Source: Chitinophagales bacterium
GTDB taxonomy: Bacteria; Bacteroidota; Bacteroidia; Chitinophagales; Saprospiraceae
Direction: 5' to 3'
DNA: 33,508 nt
Assembly: GCA_017303875.1 (NCBI GenBank)
Contig: JAFLBP010000049.1
Coordinates: 1-33,508 of the forward strand
Made by a program: the position numbers and the translations under genes. Under the pieces are notes generated by a model. That model did not search any database, had not been told where the DNA came from, and worked only from the letters and a program-made list of their open reading frames with translations. Position 1 is the first letter of the stretch, and each line of letters begins with the position of its first letter. Positions 15,255 through 24,539 of this stretch are shown piece by piece.

Positions 15255-15382
15255 CCGGTTTTGTCCCACACTTGACCGGCGTAACCCCAAACCCCTAAGA
15301 GGGGCATAACCCTGAACCTCTAAGAGGGGCGTAACCCCAAACCACCGAACCTGAACGCGCGACAGCCGGTTTTGTCCCACAC
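15255..15382. repeat. 17-bp direct repeat pair flanking palindromic motifs
   Basis: CCGGTTTTGTCCCACAC occurs exactly at 15255-15271 and 15366-15382. Between the copies are two CTAAGAGGGGC-type motifs, whose C-rich and G-rich halves can pair, and a copy of AACCCTGAACCTC (15310-15322), a motif seen in three other gaps of this window. Confidence 0.85.
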
Positions 15383-15442
15383 ACAACCGTCCGAGCAAAA
15401 CGAAAAAAACGAATTCATTTTCGTTGTGTAATTGACCATACT

Positions 15443-16360
15443 ATGTACCACGCTCCCGTATTGTTACGCGAAACAATAGAGGCACTGCTTATTGAGCAGG
15501 ATGGCTGTTTCGTCGACGCCACTTTCGGCGGGGGCGGGCATTCCGGCGCCTTACTCGAAGCCCTCGGCCCCAAGGGTCGGCTCTACAGCTTCGATCAGGA
15601 TCTTGACGCCGCACAGAACGCCAGGCAGTCGCCCTTTGCCGGCGACGCGCGTTTTACTTTTATCCATTCAAATTTTCGTTTCATCCAGCGCCAGCTGCGT
15701 TCCGAAGGCGTGCGCCCCGGCAGCGTCAGCGGCATTATGGCCGATTTGGGCGTCAGCAGCTACCAGTTGGACACACCCGAACGCGGATTCAGCTATCGCT
15801 TTGACGCTGAATTAGATATGCGCATGAACCCCACAGAGGGACAAACCGCAGCCGATATATTAAATACGTATAGCGCCGACGAATTGCAGCGCGTTTTCGG
15901 CGAGCTGGGCGAAGTACGCAATGCCCGCACGCTGGCCAAAGCCTGCACCGATGCACGTGCAACCCGCCCCTTCAGCACTACCGGCGAACTCAACGAACTT
16001 TGTGAAAAATTAGCCATGGGCGAGCGCATGCGCTACCGCTCACAGGTTTTTCAGGCTCTGCGCATGGAAGTAAACGATGAGTTGGGCGCACTTGAAACCT
16101 TCCTGAACGAATCCCTGCAAATGCTGGCGCCGGGCGGCCGCTTAGCCGTCATTACCTTCCATTCTTTGGAAGACCGAATGGTGAAGAATTTCTTCAAAAG
16201 CGGCAATGTCAGCGGCGAGTTGAATAAAGATTTTTATGGCAATATCAGCAGGCCAATGGAGCAACTGACCAAGAAGCCCATTGAAGCCTCCGATGTTGAA
16301 AACCGCGAAAACCCACGCGCCCGCAGCGCAAAACTGCGGGTAGCGATCAAAACCAGATAA
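15443..16360 (+). CDS. rsmH: 16S rRNA (cytosine1402-N4)-methyltransferase RsmH
   Basis: RsmH uses S-adenosylmethionine to methylate N4 of C1402 in the ribosomal P site. The start MYHAPVLLRETIEAL is typical. The SAM-binding motif ATFGGGGHSGALLEAL lies at residues 26-40 and SFDQD follows near 54. GIMADLGVSSYQLDTPERGFSYR and DMRMNP are conserved RsmH blocks, as are RSQVFQALRMEVNDEL and AVITFHSLEDRMVKNFF. The 305-residue length is normal. It is the second dcw gene; its stop is 2 bases before the FtsL-like start, so the two are cotranscribed. Confidence 0.97.
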   Translation: MYHAPVLLRETIEALLIEQDGCFVDATFGGGGHSGALLEALGPKGRLYSFDQDLDAAQNARQSPFAGDARFTFIHSNFRFIQRQLRSEGVRPGSVSGIMADLGVSSYQLDTPERGFSYRFDAELDMRMNPTEGQTAADILNTYSADELQRVFGELGEVRNARTLAKACTDARATRPFSTTGELNELCEKLAMGERMRYRSQVFQALRMEVNDELGALETFLNESLQMLAPGGRLAVITFHSLEDRMVKNFFKSGNVSGELNKDFYGNISRPMEQLTKKPIEASDVENRENPRARSAKLRVAIKTR

Positions 16361-16362
16361 AA

Positions 16363-16671
16363 ATGTCTAAATTCAGAGAAGCACTAAACGTCAGCCGCCA
16401 TACCACGGAATGGGTGTTCGGAAACTTCAAGTTTCTGCTTTTTCTCAGCGGATTGGCCATTTTGTACATCGCCAATGCACACTATGCCGAGGGCAATGTA
16501 CGCCGTATTCAGATGCTTCAAAAAGACATCAAGGAGCTGAAATGGGAATACACTTCCATTAAAAGCGAAACGATGTATAAGTCCATGCAATCACAAATTG
16601 ACGAAAGCTTAGAGCCGGTCGGATTAGATTTATCCAACAGCGGTCCCAAAGTGATCGACAAAAACAAATAA
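16363..16671 (+). CDS. ftsL: FtsL-like division protein
   Basis: This 102-residue bitopic membrane protein lies at the standard FtsL position between rsmH and ftsI. A cytoplasmic stretch of about 22 residues leads into one membrane helix (FLLFLSGLAILYIANAHY, about 24-42). A short coiled-coil-like segment (RRIQMLQKDIKELKWEYTSIKSE, about 47-69) follows outside. In known systems FtsL joins FtsQ/FtsB to activate FtsWI. Sequence similarity to model FtsL proteins is low, as usual, so the call rests on size, topology and position. Confidence 0.82.
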   Translation: MSKFREALNVSRHTTEWVFGNFKFLLFLSGLAILYIANAHYAEGNVRRIQMLQKDIKELKWEYTSIKSETMYKSMQSQIDESLEPVGLDLSNSGPKVIDKNK

Positions 16672-16695
16672 CCCAACACAACTGTAAGAAAATCA

Positions 16696-18855
16696 ATGGC
16701 TTTAAGTGTCAAAAACGAGGTACTGTACCGGGTCTACTTTGTAGCCCTGCTCGTGCTGTTTGTGGCATTCGCCATCTTTTTACAGATGTACAACCTGGCT
16801 TTTGTGGAGGCGCCCCGCCTTGAAGCCAAAGCCGACAGCTTGTACCTCAAATGGGTAGATGCACGCGCAGAACGCGGTAATATTCTTGCTACCGACGGCA
16901 GCCTGCTCGCTACCTCCTTGCCGTTCTTTGACATACATTTCGACATCAAGGCAGAAGGCCTGAATGATGAAATTTTCAACCGCAGTGCCGTAGACAGTCT
17001 CGCTTGGCTTTTGTCGACTTATGTGGATCAGTCGAAAACACCCGGCGCCTATGCGATGTGGCTCGATTCCCTGCGACAACTGCCCGAAACCACACGCGGC
17101 ATTCGCTACATAGAAATCGCCAAAGACATTTCTTATGCGCGCATGCGGCAGGTCAAACAGTTTCCGATTTTCAGGGAAGGCCGTTTTAAGGGTGGTCTGA
17201 TCGTGGAGCAGCGTTCGCGCCGCGAACGCCCCTTCAAATTGCTGGCACAACGCACCATCGGCTACACCCGTGAAGACGTGTTGCCGGTCGGTTTGGAAGG
17301 CAGTTTTGACGCCATTCTGGGCGGTACCCTTGGCAAACAATTGATGCTGCGCGTACCCGGCGACATGTATATTCCGGTCAACGACCTTGCAGAAATTGAA
17401 CCAGAACCCGGTGCAGATCTCATCACAACCCTCGACATCAACATTCAGGACGCGGCAGAAACCGCCCTGCTCAATGCTTGTCAGCGCCACAATGCCGACC
17501 ACGGTTGCGCCATCGTCATGGAGGTCAAAACCGGCGCCGTTCGGGCTATTGCCAATATCGGCCGCTCCAATGCGGAAGGCGGGTACTGGGAAACCTATAA
17601 CTACGCTGTGGGCGAACGCGTAGAGCCAGGCTCTATGTTCAAACTCGCTTCTTTCATGGCCATGCTGGAAGACGGCTTTATTGACAATTTTGAAGAAAAA
17701 GTACCGGTTTACGGAGGGAAAGTAAAGATTTTTAATGAAGAAATGCAGGATTCTGAGGCACATGGTCGCGACACCATGAGCGTCCGCGAGGTTTTTGCAA
17801 AATCTTCAAACGTTGGCACCGCCACACTCATTCAGAAATATTACGGCAAAGGTAAAGCTGCCAACTACGTGGAACACCTGCGCGATTTTGGCATCAACCT
17901 GCCCACCAATATAGAAGTAGGCGGCGAAGAACTGCCCATCCTGAAAGACCCGAACGACCCGAAATCCGACTGGTCGGGCACTACCCTGCCCTGGATGAGC
18001 ATCGGCTACGAATTGCTGCTCACGCCCATGCAACTGCTTACCTTTTACAACGCAGTGGCCAACGACGGGCGCATGATGAAGCCCTACCTCGTGGAACGCA
18101 CCGAACGCTACGGGGAGCTGATTAAAGAATTTCCGCCACATGCGGTGGAGGGCAAAAAAAGTATCGCTTCGGGCAAAACCATCCGCAAAGCACAGGAATT
18201 GCTCAAGGCCGTAGTGGAAGAAGGCACCGCGACCAATATCAAAAGTCCGCACTACACCATTGCGGGTAAAACCGGAACGGCGCAGGTGAATTATCACAAG
18301 TTCAAGTCGCCCAACGAATTTGGTCACCAAGCCAGTTTTTGTGGCTTTTTCCCTGCCGACAATCCGGTTTATTCCTGTATCGTAGTGATTTCTGCACCGC
18401 GTCAGGGCAGTTACTACGGCGCCGATGTGGCAGCACCGGTATTCAAGGCAATTTCCGACAAATGTTTTGCCATGAAACCTGCCCTGCACCAACCCATTAA
18501 CGCCGGTGACGCCCCCAAACCGACTACTGCCATGCTGCCTTCCTATGATGCCGGCATGAAAAAAGATATTGCCGAATCGCTGGAATGGCTGGGCCTGAAC
18601 TACACCAAAGAAAACAAGGAAATGCCCGAATGGGTGGTTATGCGCGCGCAGAATGATTCCCTTCAAATGCTTGTGCGCAATATCAACGATAAAAATGTCC
18701 CGTCCGTCGTGGGCATGGGCCTGAAAGATGCCATTTACCTGCTTGAAAACCGCGGCTGTCGCGTGCGGGTACAAGGCGTAGGCAAAGTAAGGCGCCAGAG
18801 CTTGGCGCCGGGCACCCGGGCGAACGGACAAACCTGTATTCTTTACCTCGAATGA
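16696..18855 (+). CDS. ftsI: FtsI-type penicillin-binding protein with C-terminal PASTA domain
   Basis: This septal DD-transpeptidase cross-links peptidoglycan at division. After a membrane anchor (about residues 12-30) comes the dimerisation segment with RAERGNILATDG (57-68). The transpeptidase domain has the active serine in SMFK (S313-K316), SSN at 370-372 and KTGT at 525-528. The last 55 residues (NVPSVVGMGLKDAIYLLENRG onward) form a single PASTA domain, common in Bacteroidota FtsI proteins. The 719-residue length fits that subgroup. Its TGA overlaps the murE ATG by 4 bases. Translation starts 24 bases after ftsL. Confidence 0.96.
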   Translation: MALSVKNEVLYRVYFVALLVLFVAFAIFLQMYNLAFVEAPRLEAKADSLYLKWVDARAERGNILATDGSLLATSLPFFDIHFDIKAEGLNDEIFNRSAVDSLAWLLSTYVDQSKTPGAYAMWLDSLRQLPETTRGIRYIEIAKDISYARMRQVKQFPIFREGRFKGGLIVEQRSRRERPFKLLAQRTIGYTREDVLPVGLEGSFDAILGGTLGKQLMLRVPGDMYIPVNDLAEIEPEPGADLITTLDINIQDAAETALLNACQRHNADHGCAIVMEVKTGAVRAIANIGRSNAEGGYWETYNYAVGERVEPGSMFKLASFMAMLEDGFIDNFEEKVPVYGGKVKIFNEEMQDSEAHGRDTMSVREVFAKSSNVGTATLIQKYYGKGKAANYVEHLRDFGINLPTNIEVGGEELPILKDPNDPKSDWSGTTLPWMSIGYELLLTPMQLLTFYNAVANDGRMMKPYLVERTERYGELIKEFPPHAVEGKKSIASGKTIRKAQELLKAVVEEGTATNIKSPHYTIAGKTGTAQVNYHKFKSPNEFGHQASFCGFFPADNPVYSCIVVISAPRQGSYYGADVAAPVFKAISDKCFAMKPALHQPINAGDAPKPTTAMLPSYDAGMKKDIAESLEWLGLNYTKENKEMPEWVVMRAQNDSLQMLVRNINDKNVPSVVGMGLKDAIYLLENRGCRVRVQGVGKVRRQSLAPGTRANGQTCILYLE

Positions 18856-20330
18856 GCATGAAACTGTCTGAATTACTTAAATCCGTCGTAGTTGTTGCCA
18901 CTGAAGGCGCACTCGATTTGCCGGTTGAAGCCATCCGCTTCGACTCGCGGGCGGTACAGGCAGGCGACTTGTTTGTAGCGGTAAAAGGCGCAGCGGCCGA
19001 TGGCCATCAGTTCATTGACAAAGCCCTTGAAAACGGCGCTTCCGCGCTGGTTTATGATAGCAGCCATGCACTTTCAGCGGCACAGCGGCAGGCATTTAAA
19101 GTGCTGGTAGCCGTGGAAAACAGTGCAGAAGCCCTGGGACAAATGGCCGCCAATTTTTATGGAAACCCTTCCCGGGAAATGAAATTGATCGGGATAACAG
19201 GAACCAACGGCAAAACGACCACCACTACCCTGCTCTACCAATTGTTCAGCCGCCTGGGTTATACCTGCGGACTAATTGGTACAGTGGCCAATCGGATCGG
19301 CGACGCGTTGCTGCACAGCACCCATACCACGCCCGATGCTTTGCGTTTGCAGGCCCTGTTCCGGCAGATGCTCGAGGCCGGATGCACGCATGTGTTTATG
19401 GAAGTCAGCAGCCACGCCATTCATCAGCGCCGCATCGCGGGGGCGCATTTTGCAGGTGCGGTATTTACCAACCTCACGCACGACCACCTCGATTACCACG
19501 GCACTTTTGCCGAGTACCGGGATGCCAAAAAAATGCTGTTCGATCAGTTGCCCTCCAGCGCATTTGCCCTGACGAACGCCGACGACAAAAACGGCATGTT
19601 CATGCTTCAGAACACTGCTGCGCAAAAACAGCGCTACGGACTGAAAAACATGGCCGATTTTAAGGCAAAAATTATAGACAACAGCCTGCTGGGCCTCTAT
19701 ATGCAATTTGAAGACACGCCCGTGCACACGCGCCTGATCGGAGAATTTAACGCCTACAACCTCAATGCCGCCTACGCCGTGGCGCAGCTGCTGGGGGAAG
19801 ACAAAATAGAAACCCTGACCGCCCTGAGTGCCCTGAGTGGCGCCGAAGGCCGGTTTGAACATATAGCCCACAACAAACTGCCCGATTGTATCGGCATCGT
19901 GGATTACGCACATACCCCCGACGCCCTTGAAAAAGTACTGGAAACCATTCAAAAACTCAAAAAACCGAACGATAAAGTAATTACAGTGGTGGGCTGCGGA
20001 GGCGATCGGGACAAAAGCAAACGCCCCGTTATGGCGCAAATTGCCGCCCGGATGAGTGAACAAGTCATTCTGACCAGCGACAACCCCAGAACCGAAAATC
20101 CGCTCGATATTCTGGCTGATATGGAAGCCGGATTGGACAGTGAACAAAAACGCCGCACCCTGACCATTGAAAACCGCGAGCAAGCCATTAAAACCGCCTG
20201 CCGACTGCTTGGCCCCAACAGTATTGTGCTGGTAGCCGGCAAAGGCCACGAAAAATATCAGGAAATACAGGGCGTCAAGCACCCCTTCGACGATCTGGAA
20301 ATCCTGCAACACGAATTTGACTTTCTATAG
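18852..20330 (+). CDS. murE: UDP-MurNAc-tripeptide ligase MurE, meso-diaminopimelate type
   Basis: MurE adds the third amino acid to UDP-MurNAc-L-Ala-D-Glu with ATP in the cytoplasm. FDSR (30-33) belongs to the uridine-binding domain, and the ATP loop is GTNGKTT (117-123). EYRDAKKMLF carries the lysine expected to be carbamylated (K226 or K227). DNPR (410-413) is the signature for meso-diaminopimelate, so the peptidoglycan is DAP-type. Two in-frame ATGs are possible (18852 and 18858); the first overlaps the ftsI stop and is preferred for coupling. The 492-residue length is normal. Confidence 0.97.
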   Translation: MSMKLSELLKSVVVVATEGALDLPVEAIRFDSRAVQAGDLFVAVKGAAADGHQFIDKALENGASALVYDSSHALSAAQRQAFKVLVAVENSAEALGQMAANFYGNPSREMKLIGITGTNGKTTTTTLLYQLFSRLGYTCGLIGTVANRIGDALLHSTHTTPDALRLQALFRQMLEAGCTHVFMEVSSHAIHQRRIAGAHFAGAVFTNLTHDHLDYHGTFAEYRDAKKMLFDQLPSSAFALTNADDKNGMFMLQNTAAQKQRYGLKNMADFKAKIIDNSLLGLYMQFEDTPVHTRLIGEFNAYNLNAAYAVAQLLGEDKIETLTALSALSGAEGRFEHIAHNKLPDCIGIVDYAHTPDALEKVLETIQKLKKPNDKVITVVGCGGDRDKSKRPVMAQIAARMSEQVILTSDNPRTENPLDILADMEAGLDSEQKRRTLTIENREQAIKTACRLLGPNSIVLVAGKGHEKYQEIQGVKHPFDDLEILQHEFDFL

Positions 20331-20355
20331 TGGAGGGACTATTTTTTGAACAGGT

Positions 20356-20378
20356 TCGGGCGCTGCAAAAGCGCCCGA
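20356..20378 (+). promoter_or_regulatory. Strong hairpin after murE
   Basis: TCGGGCGCT and AGCGCCCGA form a perfect 9-bp GC-rich stem with a 5-base loop, 26 bases after the murE stop. There is no T run after it, so it is more likely an RNA processing or stability element, or a weak attenuator, than a full terminator. Confidence 0.55.
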
Positions 20379-20429
20379 CCATTCAGAAAAATCACTCCGC
20401 AACAACATAAACATCAAACCCAATCGAAA

Positions 20430-20558
20430 ATGACAACACTATTCCTTGGAAATTTTGGCCTCATGGAATTGCTGATCCTGGCGATAGCATTCCTGGCCAT
20501 AATTGGCGGACCGATACTCGCTTACCTGATTATCAAAAGCCAACAGAACAAAAAATAA
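20430..20558 (+). CDS. Small membrane protein between murE and mraY, 42 residues
   Basis: The frame is open from 20346, but that upstream part covers the hairpin and looks non-coding, so the ATG at 20430 is chosen. It gives MTTLFLGNFGLMELL followed by one long hydrophobic helix (about residues 11-34, with a GGP kink) and a basic tail (KSQQNKK). No family is recognised. The start loosely recalls TatA-type N termini (LFLGNxGxxELL), but the amphipathic helix of TatA is missing. It lies in the same direction as its dcw neighbours, 30 bases before mraY. Its coding status is plausible but unproven. Confidence 0.5.
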   Translation: MTTLFLGNFGLMELLILAIAFLAIIGGPILAYLIIKSQQNKK

Positions 20559-20588
20559 CGAATCACCAACAGACGGGCACTACGCACC

Positions 20589-21851
20589 ATGTTGTACCAT
20601 CTTTTTGAATACCTGAGATCAGCGCACATCGACGTGCCGGGAGCCGGACTCTTCCAGTACATCTCCTTTCGCGCGGGCGCGGCCATCATCCTGGCGCTGC
20701 TGATTTCTATCTTTATCGGCAAACGGATCATCCGCAAGTTGCAGCGACTGCAAATTGGCGAATCCATCCGCGACCTCGGCCTGCAGGGCGAAAACCTGAA
20801 GGCCGGCACTCCGACCATGGGCGGTGTCATCATTATTCTGGCGACACTGATTCCCTGTCTGCTGCTGGCCCGGCTGAACAACATCTACATCGTATTGATG
20901 ATTACGGCCACCGTCTGGATGGCAACGATCGGATTTGTGGACGATTACATCAAGGTGTTTAAGAAGGACAAAAAAGGCCTTAAAGGCATTTTTAAAGTCA
21001 TCGGACAAGTGGGTTTGGGTGCAATTGTTGGTTTTACCATGCTCTGGCACAAAGATGTGGTGGTGCGCATGACGCCCGAACAAGCCGAAGCCAATGGTTA
21101 CAAAGTAGAAAACGTGGTTTTTGAACGCGATGCCAAAAACGCCAACAACTACGTCAAACTCGTACACGTGAAAGCGCCCATTACCAATGTGCCTTTCTTT
21201 AAGGATAATGAATTAGACTACTCGCGTTTCCTGTGGTTTATGGGCGACAACGCCAAAGACCTCGTGTGGATCGTGTTTGTGATGATGACCATTCTGGTGG
21301 TGACGGCCGTGAGCAACGGCGCCAACCTCACCGACGGATTAGACGGGTTGGCCACGGGTGTCTCGGCCATCGTTATTGCGGCGCTGGGCCTGCTGGCCTA
21401 CCTGAGCGGCAATGCGCGGGCGGCGGATTTTCTGAATATTCAGTACATCCCGTACAGTGGGGAGCTGGTGGTCTTTTCGGCCTGCCTGCTCGGCGCCACC
21501 ATCGGTTTTCTCTGGTACAATGTTTTTCCGGCGCGGGTTTTTATGGGCGATACCGGAAGTCTGACGCTGGGCGGCATCATCGCCGCATTAGCCATTCTGA
21601 TTCGCAAAGAATTGCTCATTCCGGTACTCTGCGGGATATTTTTTGTCGAAAGCCTGTCGGTCATTCTGCAAGTTTGGTATTTCAAATACACCAAAAAACG
21701 CTACGGAGAAGGCCGGCGCATCTTCAAAATGGCGCCCCTGCACCACCATTATCAGAAAAAAGGATACCACGAGGTCACGATCTCTGTCCGCTTCTGGATC
21801 ATTCAATTGCTACTGGCCGTTGCAACCGTCATTACCCTGAAAATCAGGTGA
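20589..21851 (+). CDS. mraY: Phospho-N-acetylmuramoyl-pentapeptide-transferase MraY
   Basis: MraY transfers phospho-MurNAc-pentapeptide to undecaprenyl phosphate, making lipid I at the inner membrane. The signatures are GTPTMGGV (73-80), the catalytic aspartate pair in FVDDYIKV (DD at 118-119), NLTDGLDGLATG (246-257), MGDTGSLTLGG, and the histidine cluster APLHHHYQKKG near the C terminus. About ten membrane segments are visible. At 420 residues it is longer than the usual 360; the extra length is mainly a hydrophilic stretch at about 155-215, seen in Bacteroidota MraY proteins. A repeat array begins 5 bases after its stop. Confidence 0.97.
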   Translation: MLYHLFEYLRSAHIDVPGAGLFQYISFRAGAAIILALLISIFIGKRIIRKLQRLQIGESIRDLGLQGENLKAGTPTMGGVIIILATLIPCLLLARLNNIYIVLMITATVWMATIGFVDDYIKVFKKDKKGLKGIFKVIGQVGLGAIVGFTMLWHKDVVVRMTPEQAEANGYKVENVVFERDAKNANNYVKLVHVKAPITNVPFFKDNELDYSRFLWFMGDNAKDLVWIVFVMMTILVVTAVSNGANLTDGLDGLATGVSAIVIAALGLLAYLSGNARAADFLNIQYIPYSGELVVFSACLLGATIGFLWYNVFPARVFMGDTGSLTLGGIIAALAILIRKELLIPVLCGIFFVESLSVILQVWYFKYTKKRYGEGRRIFKMAPLHHHYQKKGYHEVTISVRFWIIQLLLAVATVITLKIR

Positions 21852-21855
21852 TATC

Positions 21856-21895
21856 AGTTATCAGTCAACAGTTAACAGTTATCAGTTAACAGTGA
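21856..21895. repeat. CAGTTAN heptamer array between mraY and murD
   Basis: Five 7-base units in register (CAGTTAT, CAGTCAA, CAGTTAA, CAGTTAT, CAGTTAA) are followed by CAGTG. The first five bases barely change while the last two vary. The same unit forms the inverted arrays after ftsZ (30857-31002). Confidence 0.88.
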
Positions 21896-21913
21896 TTTTT
21901 AAAAAATAAATCA

Positions 21914-21976
21914 ACCCCGAACCTCCAAACCCTGAACCCCGAACCTCCAAACCTCGAACCCCGAACCTCCAAACCT
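21914..21976. repeat. CCCCGAACCTCCAAAC repeats before murD
   Basis: The block CCCCGAACCTCCAAAC occurs three times with intervening CCTGAA and CTCGAA pieces. It is related to the octamer array at the right end of the window (reverse complement AAACCTCC) and to the AACCCTGAACCTC motif in other gaps. Confidence 0.85.
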
Positions 21977-21989
21977 AACAAAGTACAAT

Positions 21990-23363
<1,374 letters not shown>

Positions 23364-23373
23364 AAAAAATTTT

Positions 23374-23403
23374 AACCCTGAACCTCCAAAACACTAAAAC
23401 ACT
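23374..23403. repeat. AACCCTGAACCTCC joined to AAAACACT octamers
   Basis: AACCCTGAACCTCC (23374-23387) runs directly into two AAAACACT units (23388-23403), linking two repeat types found apart elsewhere in the window. It fills most of the gap between murD and ftsW. Confidence 0.85.
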
Positions 23404-23411
23404 AAAAAAAA

Positions 23412-24539
23412 GTGGCACTAAGCAACAACATAGCAGCAGAACTCAGAGGAGACCGGACGATCTGGATGATCGTTGCGGTACTGTCTTTGTTCAGCATCCT
23501 GGCGGTGTATTCCTCCACGGGTTCGCTGGCATGGCAGTCGCGCAATGGCAATACCACGATCTTCCTCATTACGCACTTGGTGCGTTTGGGTTTTGGTTTG
23601 TTTTTGGTGTATTTGTTTCACCTGATTCATTACCGCAGGTACCAGCAATTTGCCAAAATAGCCTTGTGGGTAACCGTTGCGCTACTTTTTGTAACGCTGT
23701 TGTTCGGCCGAAATGTCAACGACGCCTCGCGCTGGATCGGTATTTTCGGTTTCAGCTTCCAGACTTCGGAGCTGGCCAAAATTACCCTCATGATGTACCT
23801 CGCCCGCGAGTTGACCCGCAAACAGGAGTACATCAACAGCTTCCGGGATGCGTTTTTGCCGCTCATTATTCCGGTGGTGGTGGTTTGCGGACTCATTGCG
23901 CCGGCCAACCTTTCTACTGCGATGGTGATGTTTGCCACCAGCCTGATGCTGATGTTTATCGGTCGTGTGAGTTGGAAATATATGTTCCTGCTGGTATTGC
24001 TGGGTTTGGTCGTTTTTGCCGGCCTGATTGTCATCGGGCGTTTCCAACCCGATCTGGTGCGCGTGGACACGTGGATTTCCCGAGTCAACATCTTCCTGAA
24101 CAGCGAAGATGGCGGCTATCAGGTACAACAGGCCAAAATTGCCATTGCAAAGGGCGGTTTTATCGGCGAAGGCCCGGGTAATTCCATTATCCGCAACTTC
24201 CTGCCGTATGCGTATGCCGACTTCATTTTTGCCATTATTTGTGAAGAATACGGCATGTTGGGCGGTGTTATTGTAATGGCGCTCTTTGTATTGCTGTTTT
24301 TGAGAAATGTAAAATTAGTGGCCAAAAGCCCTAAAGCTTTCGGCGCATTTTTAGCCATAGGCCTCAGCCTGATGCTGACCGTACAGGCATTGGCCAATAT
24401 CGCAGTAAACGTAAACCTCGTTCCGCCAACCGGCCTGAACCTTCCCCTCATTTCGATGGGTGGCACGAGTATCCTTTTCACTTGTATGGCACTCGGGATG
24501 ATCCTTAGTGTGAGCAAGTTCATCGAAGAGTCTGAATAA
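23412..24539 (+). CDS. ftsW: FtsW, septal peptidoglycan glycosyltransferase (SEDS family)
   Basis: FtsW polymerises lipid II into glycan strands together with FtsI at the septum. At 375 residues with about ten membrane helices it fits the SEDS family. Conserved blocks include ASRWIGIFGFSFQTSELAKI (about 106-125, with the PSE-like turn as TSE), FQPDLVRVD, GGYQVQQAKIAIAKGGFIGEGPGNS, and PPTGLNLPLISMGGTSILF. The start is read as GTG at 23412 (MALSNNIAAEL), because the next methionine falls inside the first membrane helix. Its stop overlaps the murG ATG by one base (TAATG). Confidence 0.94.
   Translation: MALSNNIAAELRGDRTIWMIVAVLSLFSILAVYSSTGSLAWQSRNGNTTIFLITHLVRLGFGLFLVYLFHLIHYRRYQQFAKIALWVTVALLFVTLLFGRNVNDASRWIGIFGFSFQTSELAKITLMMYLARELTRKQEYINSFRDAFLPLIIPVVVVCGLIAPANLSTAMVMFATSLMLMFIGRVSWKYMFLLVLLGLVVFAGLIVIGRFQPDLVRVDTWISRVNIFLNSEDGGYQVQQAKIAIAKGGFIGEGPGNSIIRNFLPYAYADFIFAIICEEYGMLGGVIVMALFVLLFLRNVKLVAKSPKAFGAFLAIGLSLMLTVQALANIAVNVNLVPPTGLNLPLISMGGTSILFTCMALGMILSVSKFIEESE

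Larger units (their letters stand above)
15110..15442. other. Repeat-filled gap between mraZ and rsmH
   Basis: No gene is present. It holds six AAAACAC(T/C) octamers (15199-15246), a 17-base direct repeat (15255-15271 and 15366-15382), two copies of a C(C/T)CTAAGAGGGGC motif followed by GTAACCCC or ATAACCCT (about 15292-15335), and an AACGAAAA...TTTTCGTT hairpin near 15399-15426. In many bacteria mraZ and rsmH are nearly adjacent, so this gap is unusual. Confidence 0.7.
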
